5,953 nucleotides of DNA from an uncultured Eubacteriales bacterium (lineage in GTDB: Bacteria > Bacillota_A > Clostridia > Christensenellales > Aristaeellaceae). The DNA is taken from the NCBI GenBank assembly GCA_902775835.1, contig CACYNZ010000233.1, forward strand, positions 1 to 5,953, written 5' to 3'. Each line of letters starts with the position of its first letter. The stretch's first letter is position 1. This document shows, piece by piece, positions 1 to 5,877 of the stretch. The notes below the pieces were generated by a model, which did no database searches, was not told the DNA's origin, and saw nothing but the letters and a program-made list of their open reading frames with translations. Both the position numbers and the translations under genes were made by a program.

Positions 1-33
1 TGGAGCACATCTCCATGCCTCCTTTGGCCGCTC

Positions 34-51
34 TGCATTGTTCGCAGTGCA
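34..51. promoter_or_regulatory. Dyad symmetry across the -35 region of the kinase promoter
   Basis: The arms TGCATTG (34-40) and CAGTGCA (45-51) are complementary over 7 positions with one G-T wobble, around the 4-base centre TTCG. The dyad covers the position of the -35 element of the promoter whose -10 box is at 61-66. It could be a regulator binding site or the remnant of an upstream transcript hairpin. There is no T-run after it, so it is not a clear terminator. Function is inferred from position only. Confidence 0.3.
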
Positions 52-66
52 AGGACGGGATATAAT
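38..66 (+). promoter_or_regulatory. Candidate sigma-A promoter for the kinase-regulator-galactosidase operon
   Basis: A perfect TATAAT -10 box lies at 61-66. The hexamer 17 bp upstream, TTGTTC at 38-43, matches only the TTG of the TTGACA consensus, so the -35 is weak. Transcription would start at about 73, giving a leader of about 16 nt with the AGGAG ribosome binding site (75-79) almost at the 5' end of the mRNA. A weak -35 with a strong -10 is typical of activator-dependent promoters, which would suit autoregulation by the AraC-type regulator in the same operon. That last point is inference. Confidence 0.5.
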
Positions 67-88
67 GGACGCAAAGGAGTGATGACGA

Positions 89-1846
89 ATGCATGCGCGA
101 AGCCGCGGAAGACGCTTTCCCCTGAGCCTGATCGTGACGGCCTCTGCCCTGATGATCTTTGTCATCGGCACCCTGCTCCTGAACGTCTATATCGATTCCA
201 GGCGGCGCAGCACCTATGACCGGACCTATGAGTCCCTGGCCATGGACGCGGTCAGCCGCACCGTATCCCAGCTCAGTTTCCGGATCAGCCTGTATGAAAC
301 ACAGATGACGGGCATTGCCTTTACCGAGGAGCTTTACAATCAGCTCCTGCGGACCTATCCGGACTTTATCTCCCAGTGGGCGACCCTGCGGAGCATGGAG
401 CAGGCGTACCAGTATGTGCACAGCCTTCTGCCGGGCATCACCCAGTTCCGCATCTATCATGACAATCCCTCGCTTCTGGAAAACGGCGGCCTGCTCTGGA
501 AGCCCGGAAACCGGCTGCTGGACGGAAACCGGGAAAAGGACTGGTACGTGCAGCATCTTACCTCAGGGCATCCGGAATGGTCCGTTTATGCGCATCCGTA
601 TTCCGGCGAGAGCTACAGCGTGCTCACCACGGGCATTCCCCGTGGCGCCGCCGGCTGCGTGGGCGTCATCTATCTGCGCCTGGCGAATCTGAGTGCCTTC
701 GGCAGCGCCCTGAAGAGCGACCGCGCACAGCACGCGCTGGCCGATCCCAACGGCATCATCTTTCTGGCCACGGATCCCGCGCTGCAGGGCAAAAGCCTGG
801 AGAACACGGCGTTTCCGAGTCTCACGAGCGCACGCATTTCCGCCTATGGAAATGACACCGTTTCCACGGAGACCGCGGACGGATTCCATATCCTGAACCG
901 GCTCGGCAACGGCTGGCAGCTCTACAGCTTTGTGCCCATGGCCGGGATTTCCGCAAACCTGAACCGGCTGAACATACTGTACCGCATCGGCGTCATGATT
1001 GTGGTGGCGCTGGGCGCCGCGGCCGTACTCACCGTGCTGCATTACTTCCGCTTCCGCCTGAAAAAGCTGAGCCGGCGCCTGCAGAGCGATGTGCCGGAAC
1101 TCGTGCATCCGGGCATGGAGCAGACCGCGCTCTCGGATCAGGTGGATCAGGTGGAGGCGCATTACGGGCGTCTGGTCCGTCAGATGAAGGACCTGAGGCT
1201 GCGGGAGATGGAAGAGGCCATGCGCGCCATGGAGAGTTATGTGAATCCGCACTTCCTCTACAACACCCTCGGCCTGATCCGCTGGCGCGCCCTGGATGAC
1301 GGGGACGAGGAACTCTGCCAGCTCGTGGATGACATGACCACCTATTACCGGCTCTCGCTGAGCGGCGGAAAAAGCGTGGTGACGGTGGCGGATGAAATGG
1401 CGCACCTGGAAGCCTATATCTCCATACAGCAGCGGAGATGGGGGGACATGGTGCAGACAGAAACGCAGACAGACCCGGAAGCCCTGGAATCCTATGTGCC
1501 CAAGAACATTCTCCAGACCATTGTGGAGAACTGCTATGTGCACGGCATGGTGCCCGGGCGCAGCGGACTGCATGTGTCGGTCCGGGTCAAGCGCGACCAT
1601 GACCAGGTCATGTTCACGGTGGAGGACGACGGCATGGGTATTGAGCCGGAGCGGCTTGCCTTCCTCAACCGGGAAGACGACACCGAGATCACCGGCATCG
1701 GCATCCGCAGCGTGCGCCAGCGTCTGCTGATGTACTACGGCTCCGATATGACCATGCATATTTCCTCGGAAATGGGCCGCGGCACACGTGTGCTCATCCG
1801 CATTCCCTTCTCCCTCACTGAACCTTCCATTCCCGGAGGTGAATAA
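89..1846 (+). CDS. YesM-type membrane sensor histidine kinase with extracellular dCache-like domain
   Basis: This 585-aa protein is a transmembrane sensor kinase that should phosphorylate the adjacent AraC-type response regulator. Residues about 12-33 form the first membrane helix after an Arg-rich cytoplasmic N-terminus. Residues about 35-297 are extracellular, and the part around 150-240 (DWY, GVIYLRL, then DPNGIIFLATD) resembles dCache ligand-binding domains. Residues about 297-319 form the second membrane helix. Residues about 320-380 are a degenerate HAMP-like linker running into a coiled coil. The His_kinase H-box NPHFLYNTL places the phosphorylated residue at His388. The ATPase has its N-box at VENCYVHG (Asn481), a G1 box DDGMGIEPE at 513-521, a G2 box TGIGIRSVRQRL at 535-546, and a G3 region MGRGTRVLIRIP at 562-573. 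The ATG at 89 has AGGAG at 75-79. The YesM relationship is clear. The ligand is unknown; a sugar is inferred from the GH42 gene downstream. Confidence 0.93.
   Translation: MHARSRGRRFPLSLIVTASALMIFVIGTLLLNVYIDSRRRSTYDRTYESLAMDAVSRTVSQLSFRISLYETQMTGIAFTEELYNQLLRTYPDFISQWATLRSMEQAYQYVHSLLPGITQFRIYHDNPSLLENGGLLWKPGNRLLDGNREKDWYVQHLTSGHPEWSVYAHPYSGESYSVLTTGIPRGAAGCVGVIYLRLANLSAFGSALKSDRAQHALADPNGIIFLATDPALQGKSLENTAFPSLTSARISAYGNDTVSTETADGFHILNRLGNGWQLYSFVPMAGISANLNRLNILYRIGVMIVVALGAAAVLTVLHYFRFRLKKLSRRLQSDVPELVHPGMEQTALSDQVDQVEAHYGRLVRQMKDLRLREMEEAMRAMESYVNPHFLYNTLGLIRWRALDDGDEELCQLVDDMTTYYRLSLSGGKSVVTVADEMAHLEAYISIQQRRWGDMVQTETQTDPEALESYVPKNILQTIVENCYVHGMVPGRSGLHVSVRVKRDHDQVMFTVEDDGMGIEPERLAFLNREDDTEITGIGIRSVRQRLLMYYGSDMTMHISSEMGRGTRVLIRIPFSLTEPSIPGGE
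1835..1842 (+). promoter_or_regulatory. Shine-Dalgarno for the response regulator, inside the kinase 3' end
   Basis: GGAGGTGA is a near-perfect anti-16S match ending 7 nt before the ATG at 1850. It lies in the last codons of the kinase (Pro-Gly-Gly-Glu-stop). The kinase stop at 1844-1846 is 3 bases from the regulator start, so the two genes are probably translationally coupled, giving regulator in excess of or matched to the kinase. Confidence 0.85.
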
Positions 1847-1849
1847 CTC

Positions 1850-2623
1850 ATGTACAGTGCCTTGGTCTGCGACGATGAGAAGGCCCAGCGCGAGGGGCTC
1901 GCGCATCATGTGCACTGGGCGGATTACGGCTTCGAGGCGCCGGTTCTGTGCGCCAATGCCTGGGAAGCACTGCGTGCCATGGAAACGCGCACCTTTGACC
2001 TGCTCATGACCGATGTGCGCATGCCGGGCAAGGACGGCCTGGAGCTGGCGGCCGAGTGCCATACACGCCAGAGTGATCTCTACATTGTCATGATCTCCAG
2101 CTATGCCGAGTTTGACTATGCCCGCAGCGCCATGAAGAACGGAGCGCGGGAGTATCTGCTCAAGCCCATCCGACCGTCTGACGTGCACGGGATTCTCTCC
2201 GCTTTCCTGCAGTGGAAAAGCACCGGGGATGAGTCGGGCATTTCCACGGATGCCAACGCGCAGCGTGCCATGCAGCTTCTGGAAGAGCACGTGGAGGAGG
2301 GCATCACCATTGCGCGTCTGGCGGAGGAAGTGCACATGAACGCCTCCTATCTCTGCACGCTTTTCAAGAAAACCTACGGCATCACCATTTCCGAACAGCT
2401 CAATCTTCTGCAGCAGAAGCGCGCCTGCCAGCTGCTGGCCACCACGGACCTGTCCATCGGCGAGATCGGCGCGCGCACCGGCGGGCGGTCCGCCTCGAAC
2501 TTCGGCCAGTGGTTCCGCAAAAGCGTGGGCATGACCCCCGGGGATTACCGGCATCTGCTGCGCTCCAGTCAGGCCCAGGACATTGGCCGAGAACACAGGG
2601 GCTCGGACGCCCGGAAAGGATGA
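1850..2623 (+). CDS. AraC-family response regulator (YesN-type), partner of the upstream kinase
   Basis: This 257-aa protein combines an N-terminal receiver domain with a C-terminal AraC/XylS-type DNA-binding domain. In the receiver (about 1-120) the acidic pair is Asp8-Asp9, the phosphoacceptor is Asp55 in TDVRMPGKDG, the conserved hydroxyl residue is Ser83 in ISSYAEFDYA, and the conserved lysine is Lys105 in LLKP, so all key residues are present. The two helix-turn-helix units span about 138-236. The first contains IARLAEEVHMNASYLCTLFKK, and the domain ends with the family signature WFRKSVGMTPGDYR. The second HTH recognition segment, GGRSASNFGQ, departs from the usual GY/GF-x-(D/N)-xxYFSR pattern. 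The protein is short for YesN relatives, which often carry a central insert of 100 or more residues. It is encoded directly after its kinase and before a GH42 gene, so activation of sugar-use genes is the likely job. Confidence 0.93.
   Translation: MYSALVCDDEKAQREGLAHHVHWADYGFEAPVLCANAWEALRAMETRTFDLLMTDVRMPGKDGLELAAECHTRQSDLYIVMISSYAEFDYARSAMKNGAREYLLKPIRPSDVHGILSAFLQWKSTGDESGISTDANAQRAMQLLEEHVEEGITIARLAEEVHMNASYLCTLFKKTYGITISEQLNLLQQKRACQLLATTDLSIGEIGARTGGRSASNFGQWFRKSVGMTPGDYRHLLRSSQAQDIGREHRGSDARKG
2613..2620 (+). promoter_or_regulatory. Shine-Dalgarno that fixes the GH42 start at 2631
   Basis: GGAAAGGA ends 10 nt before the ATG at 2631 and directly abuts the regulator stop codon TGA (2621-2623). 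An in-frame TTG at 2583 would extend the enzyme by 16 residues into the regulator gene. The family-typical N-terminus MRIGVDYYPEHW begins exactly at the ATG, so 2631 is preferred. Confidence 0.75.
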
Positions 2624-2630
2624 ATCACCT

Positions 2631-4568
2631 ATGCGCATTGGAGTGGACTATTATCCCGAGCACTGGGATCCCGCGCTCTGGGAAAAGGACGCGGACCTCA
2701 TGCAGAAGACCGGCGTGGAGCTGGTACGCCTGGCGGAGTTTGCCTGGAGCCGGCTGGAACCGGAGGACGGCGTGTTTGATTTTTCCTGGCTGGACCAGGC
2801 CGTTTCCATCCTGGAACAGCGGGGCATGTCCGTTGTCCTTTGTACGCCCACCAGCTGTCCGCCGCTCTGGTTTTATGAGAAATACCCGGATTCCGTCATG
2901 GTGGAAAAGGACGGAAGCCGCACACGCACAGGCATCCGCGGACACCGCTGCATCAGCCATCCCATGGTCCGCGCCTATTCGGAGCGCATCATCACGCGCA
3001 TGGCAGAGCATTTCAGGGGGCGCAGGATTGCGGCCTGGCAGATCGACAACGAACTGGAGGCGTATCACTGCTTCTGTCCGCTGTGCAAGGACAGGTTCCG
3101 CGCGTGGCTGAAAAACCGCTATCCGTCCCTCCCCGCCCTCAATCACGCCTGGGGAAACTCCGTATGGAGCGGCGAGTATTCCTCCTGGGAACAGGTGCAG
3201 CCGGAAAACGGGCATTACCCGGAAGCCTGGATGAACCCGTCCCTGATGCTGGAGTTCAGCCGGTTTGCCTCCGACAATGTCATTGAGTTCGTTTCCTGGC
3301 AGGCAGACCTGATCCGCCGGGCGTGCCCCGGGGTGCCGGTGACCACCAATGTCTGGTTCAGCCAGTATATGCCGGATTTCTACAGAGAGTTTTCGAATCT
3401 GGACTTCATTTCCTACGACAATTATCCGCCCACGCGTCTGCCGGATGACCCGGAAGCCTGCTTCTCCCACGCTTTCCATCTCGACCTGATGCGCGGCGTC
3501 AAAAAGGCGCCCTTCTGGATCATGGAACAGCTCAGCGGGGGCATGGGCTGCTGGGCACCCATGAGCCGCATGCCGCAGCCGGGGATGATCCGCGGGTATG
3601 CGCTGCAGGCGTTCGCGCACGGCGCGGACACGGTCTCCTTCTTCCGCTGGCGCACGGCCACGACCGGGGCTGAAATGCACTGGCACGGACTGCTGGACCA
3701 CAGCAACATGCCTGGACGCCGTTTTGACGAATTCGCCGGACTGTGCCGTGAGGCAGAAGGGCTCAGGAAGCTTCAGGGCACCAGGATATGTTCGGACGTG
3801 GCTGTGCTGTGCTGCTTTGAGGATGAATATGCCTTCAGGATTCAGCCTCAGACCGAGGGCTACTATTATCTTGAGCAGCTGCAGCGCCTGCACCGCGCCT
3901 TCTCATCGCTTGGGTTGAACGTGGACATCATTTCCCGGGACTCGGACCTTGGCGGCTACCGGATCGTGTGCGCACCGGAAATGTACATCGCCTCCGAAGC
4001 AGTGGCAGCACGTCTTGAAGACTTTGCCCGGCAGGGCGGCACCGTGATCCTGACCACCCGGAGCGGTGTCAAGAACATGTACAACAACGCGGTCATGGAT
4101 CTTCTGCCCGGTGTGTTCCGGCACCTGGCCGGCGTGCACGTCACGGAATATGATCCCCTGGGCAGGGACAGGGTGCCGGTGGAGTTTGAAGACGGCACCC
4201 GGACCGAAGCCGGACAGTGGTGTGATCTTCTGGAAACCGACGGCGCACACGTGCTCGCCCGCTATGCGGGAGAGTATTTCGCCGGCACGCCCGCGGTGAC
4301 GGAAAACCGCTTCCAGGACGGCCGCGTACTCTATATTGCTTCCGTGGGCGCCCAGGCGCTGTATGATCATGTGGCGCGCCATGCGGCAGAACAGGCCGGG
4401 CTTTCCTGGATTCCGGACCTGCCCGCCCGGGTGGAAGTCACCACCCGGGAAGGTGATGGTTTCACCGCCCGGTTCATTTTCAATCATGATGCAGAGCCGC
4501 ACCGCGTACACATTGGCGGCGAAGAACTGCTTCTTCAGCCCTTTGACATGCACATCCAGATGCTCTGA
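2631..4568 (+). CDS. GH42 beta-galactosidase
   Basis: This 645-aa enzyme is a glycoside hydrolase family 42 beta-galactosidase, a retaining enzyme that cleaves terminal beta-galactosyl residues. It lacks a signal peptide and is therefore cytoplasmic. The TIM-barrel domain (about 1-385) opens with YYPEHWDPALW. The acid/base Glu141 lies in WQIDNEL, and the nucleophile Glu299 lies in FWIMEQLSGG. Cys107, Cys147, Cys149 and Cys152 (CFCPLC) match the zinc-binding cysteine cluster of GH42 enzymes such as that of Thermus A4. Residues about 388-590 fit the glutamine-amidotransferase-like trimerization domain, and about 598-645 the small C-terminal beta domain ending QPFDMHIQML. Length is normal for the family. 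It is the third gene of the operon, 7 bp after the regulator. Substrates are probably imported galacto-oligosaccharides from galactan, lactose or host glycans. GH42 members acting on alpha-L-arabinopyranosides exist, so the sugar is not certain. Confidence 0.95.
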   Translation: MRIGVDYYPEHWDPALWEKDADLMQKTGVELVRLAEFAWSRLEPEDGVFDFSWLDQAVSILEQRGMSVVLCTPTSCPPLWFYEKYPDSVMVEKDGSRTRTGIRGHRCISHPMVRAYSERIITRMAEHFRGRRIAAWQIDNELEAYHCFCPLCKDRFRAWLKNRYPSLPALNHAWGNSVWSGEYSSWEQVQPENGHYPEAWMNPSLMLEFSRFASDNVIEFVSWQADLIRRACPGVPVTTNVWFSQYMPDFYREFSNLDFISYDNYPPTRLPDDPEACFSHAFHLDLMRGVKKAPFWIMEQLSGGMGCWAPMSRMPQPGMIRGYALQAFAHGADTVSFFRWRTATTGAEMHWHGLLDHSNMPGRRFDEFAGLCREAEGLRKLQGTRICSDVAVLCCFEDEYAFRIQPQTEGYYYLEQLQRLHRAFSSLGLNVDIISRDSDLGGYRIVCAPEMYIASEAVAARLEDFARQGGTVILTTRSGVKNMYNNAVMDLLPGVFRHLAGVHVTEYDPLGRDRVPVEFEDGTRTEAGQWCDLLETDGAHVLARYAGEYFAGTPAVTENRFQDGRVLYIASVGAQALYDHVARHAAEQAGLSWIPDLPARVEVTTREGDGFTARFIFNHDAEPHRVHIGGEELLLQPFDMHIQML

Positions 4569-4581
4569 CAACAGCCCTGTA

Positions 4582-4602
4582 TTCCCGGACAGACTCCGGG
4601 GA
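4582..4602 (+). other. Stable hairpin between the galactosidase stop and its terminator
   Basis: CCCGGA (4584-4589) and TCCGGG (4595-4600) form a perfect 6-bp stem around CAGAC, extended by a T-G wobble and a T-A pair to 4582/4602. No T-run follows, so it is not a terminator by itself. It lies 14 nt after the GH42 stop codon, where it might protect the mRNA 3' end. Such a role is inference. Confidence 0.4.
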
Positions 4603-4615
4603 CTGTGAACCTGAC

Positions 4616-4651
4616 CCGGGGGCGGCATCATTCCGATCCCGGCCTTTTTTT
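4616..4651 (+). terminator. Rho-independent terminator of the GH42 operon
   Basis: The arms CCGGGGGCGG (4616-4625) and CCGATCCCGG (4633-4642) pair over 10 positions, with one G-T wobble and one G-A mismatch, around the 7-nt loop CATCATT. Two C residues and seven T residues (4645-4651) follow. It lies 47 bp after the GH42 stop codon and before the independent promoter of the next gene, so it separates the two transcription units. Confidence 0.75.
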
Positions 4652-4671
4652 GCCTGAATCCCGGTTTGCGA

Positions 4672-4700
4672 TTGACAGGCATCCAACCTTTCCTTATACT
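4672..4700 (+). promoter_or_regulatory. Strong sigma-A promoter of the Gly/Tyr-repeat protein
   Basis: A perfect TTGACA -35 box (4672-4677) is followed after exactly 17 bp by TATACT (4695-4700), a 5/6 match to the -10 consensus. The start of transcription is expected at about 4706-4708, giving a leader of about 26 nt. GAAGGGAGAG (4716-4725) then serves as ribosome binding site for the ATG at 4733. This is the best promoter in the window and suggests high expression unless repressed. Confidence 0.85.
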
Positions 4701-4720
4701 GTATCTTGTATAAGTGAAGG
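4687..4720. promoter_or_regulatory. Candidate operator: long dyad over the -10 box and start site
   Basis: CTTATAC (4693-4699) and GTATAAG (4708-4714) are perfect inverted repeats with an 8-bp centre. Symmetry continues outward as CCTT (4687-4690) against AAGG (4717-4720), with one wobble and one mismatch between. The dyad covers the -10 box, the expected start site and the beginning of the ribosome binding site. The left half lies upstream of the transcript start, so it should act as DNA rather than as an RNA hairpin. A dimeric repressor binding here would block the promoter. The regulator is not identified. Confidence 0.5.
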
Positions 4721-4732
4721 GAGAGAACATCT

Positions 4733-5827
4733 ATGCATAGCGGACTGAGAAAAAACGAACACCGTATTTTCCGCATGCAGGCATGGGCAGCTCTGCTGTG
4801 CGCTCTGCTGCTGTGCCTGACCGCACCGCTGGGAGCGCTTGCCGCCACCATATCCGAGCTCAATCCCCCGATAATGGATACGTATACCGATTCCGGATTC
4901 ACAGCCGGACAGTTCCAGGACTCCGCCCCTCAGAGCACTGAAAATACGGAACCGGCCAATCCGCTGAACGCCCCGGGCAATAACTGGAACAACGCCTATA
5001 TGTCGGATGTGCCCGGCGTTGCAAACGCCCCGGCCGGAAGCTACAACTACTGGAACAGCAACGGTTCCGGCTACAATTACTGGAACAATCCCTGGTTCAG
5101 CCAGGGCTACAGCAACGGCTACGGCAGCGGCTACTATACCGGAGATCTCTACGGCTATGGCCAGGGCTATAATTATGGCTACGGCACCGGCTACAATGAC
5201 GGGAACGCCTACGGGTATGGCCAGGGCTACAATTACGGCTACGGCACCGGCTATGACAGCGGGTACGGCAGCGGCTTCAGCACCGGGAACGTCAACGGGT
5301 ACGGCCAGGGCTACAATAACGGCTTCGGAAGCGGTTACGGAAGCGGCTATGACCAGGGCTACAGCACCGGAAACACCACCGGGTACGGCAATGGCTTCAG
5401 CAGCGGTTACGGCACCGGCTACAATGACGGAAACACCAACGGATACGGCCAGGGTTACAATAACGGCTATAACCAGGGCTACGGCACCGGCTTTGACGCC
5501 GGGTACGGTTCCGGGTACAACGGCGGTTACGGCACGGGCTATCAGTCCGGCTATACCAGCGGCTACAATCTGAGCATCGGTCCGGATTACATCGGCGCTG
5601 CCATTGTGGATGTCAACCGCAACGCCATCACCAAGCTGAGGGGCTGCAAGCTGCGCTCCACGATCAGCCTGAGCGGCAGTGCCAATATCCTGCGCAGCGT
5701 GCACGGGCATGTACATGTCTTTGTCCTGCAGTACACCTTTGACATGTACGGCCGCAAGTGGTACCGCATCCGTCTCGACGACGGGCTTGAAGGCTGGGCC
5801 GCGGCTTCCCTGATCAGCCTGAAATAA
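4733..5827 (+). CDS. Secreted Gly/Tyr tetrapeptide-repeat protein with C-terminal SH3-like domain
   Basis: I do not recognise a named family for this 364-aa protein. It has a Sec-type signal peptide: basic N-region (R6, K7, R11, R14), hydrophobic core about 17-33, and the AxA site ALA-A, so cleavage is likely after residue 37. There is no lipobox and no LPXTG or C-terminal membrane helix. Residues 38-101 are a Pro/Asn/Ser/Glu-rich linker. Residues 102-124 hold an imperfect repeat, SYNYWNSN then GYNYWNNP. Residues 125-280 are 39 unbroken G-(Y/F)-X-X units. Residues about 296-364 resemble a bacterial SH3 (SH3b) domain, ending KWYRIRLDDGLEGWAAASLISL. Residues 38-295 contain no Lys, Arg or His, while the SH3-like end is basic. 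The SH3 part probably binds cell wall; the repeat may form a flexible, tyrosine-rich surface layer or bind glycans, both inferences. The start at 4733 has GAAGGGAGAG at 4716-4725; Met15 lacks a ribosome binding site. Confidence 0.88.
   Translation: MHSGLRKNEHRIFRMQAWAALLCALLLCLTAPLGALAATISELNPPIMDTYTDSGFTAGQFQDSAPQSTENTEPANPLNAPGNNWNNAYMSDVPGVANAPAGSYNYWNSNGSGYNYWNNPWFSQGYSNGYGSGYYTGDLYGYGQGYNYGYGTGYNDGNAYGYGQGYNYGYGTGYDSGYGSGFSTGNVNGYGQGYNNGFGSGYGSGYDQGYSTGNTTGYGNGFSSGYGTGYNDGNTNGYGQGYNNGYNQGYGTGFDAGYGSGYNGGYGTGYQSGYTSGYNLSIGPDYIGAAIVDVNRNAITKLRGCKLRSTISLSGSANILRSVHGHVHVFVLQYTFDMYGRKWYRIRLDDGLEGWAAASLISLK
5105..5572 (+). repeat. 39 tandem 12-bp units encoding Gly-Tyr-X-X
   Basis: This is 468 bp of in-frame 12-bp units (residues 125-280 of the secreted protein). 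Glycine opens every unit without exception. Position two is Tyr in 30 units, Phe in 4 and Asn or Asp in 5; positions three and four are mostly Gly, Asn, Ser, Thr, Gln or Asp. A typical block is GYGQGYNYGYGTGYND. The glycine codons vary among GGC, GGG, GGA and GGT and the tyrosine codons between TAC and TAT, so the array is not a freshly expanded identical repeat. The clearest DNA-level duplication is the segment starting at 5153 and its copy starting at 5213. Confidence 0.95.
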
Positions 5828-5860
5828 AAAAATCCCGCGATCCGCCAGATGCGGACACGG
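5826..5860 (-). terminator. Possible terminator for a convergent gene entering from the right
   Basis: Read on the - strand, CCG (5860-5858) and TCCGC (5855-5851) pair with GCGGA (5845-5841) and CGG (5837-5835), around loop ATCTG and an internal loop. Two bases later comes a run of seven T (the A-run 5832-5826, which overlaps the stop codon of the secreted protein). On the + strand no T-run follows this hairpin. No - strand gene is visible within the window, so the call depends on what lies beyond 5953. Confidence 0.35.
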
Positions 5861-5877
5861 AATTTACAGACAAACAC

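Noticed and set aside
1..15. TGGAG-N5-CTCCA inverted repeat at the left edge as a terminator of an upstream gene
   Set aside because: The stem is only 5 bp, no T-run follows, and the upstream context is missing.
2583..2630. TTG start giving a 16-residue N-terminal extension of the galactosidase
   Set aside because: It would overlap the regulator gene, lacks a good Shine-Dalgarno, and adds residues absent from the typical GH42 N-terminus, which begins at the ATG at 2631.
563..2638. 691-codon open frame on the - strand across the kinase and regulator genes
   Set aside because: It runs opposite two genes with complete catalytic motifs, has no recognisable domain, and reflects the scarcity of stop codons in high-GC antisense frames.
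2625..3893. 422-codon open frame on the - strand inside the GH42 gene
   Set aside because: Antisense shadow of a gene with clear GH42 active-site motifs; no recognisable protein features of its own.
4731..4740. Perfect 10-bp palindrome CTATGCATAG over the start codon of the secreted protein
   Set aside because: ATGCAT also occurs at the kinase start (89-94) and at 5906-5911, with no shared flanks. With no spacer it cannot form a useful hairpin, so it is probably chance.
5105..5572. CRISPR array or non-coding tandem repeat
   Set aside because: The repeat is strictly in 12-bp coding phase with synonymous variation and has no unique spacers of constant length; it is protein-coding.
5007..5573. 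188-codon + strand frame rich in Ala/Thr over the repeat
   Set aside because: Out-of-frame reading of the 12-bp repeat; no ribosome binding site and no domain.
4694..5716. 340-codon - strand frame reading as Ala/Val/Ile repeats opposite the Gly/Tyr array
   Set aside because: It looks like hydrophobic repeats only because the antisense of a 12-bp repeat is itself a repeat lacking stops. The + strand frame has the promoter, ribosome binding site, signal peptide and SH3-like domain.
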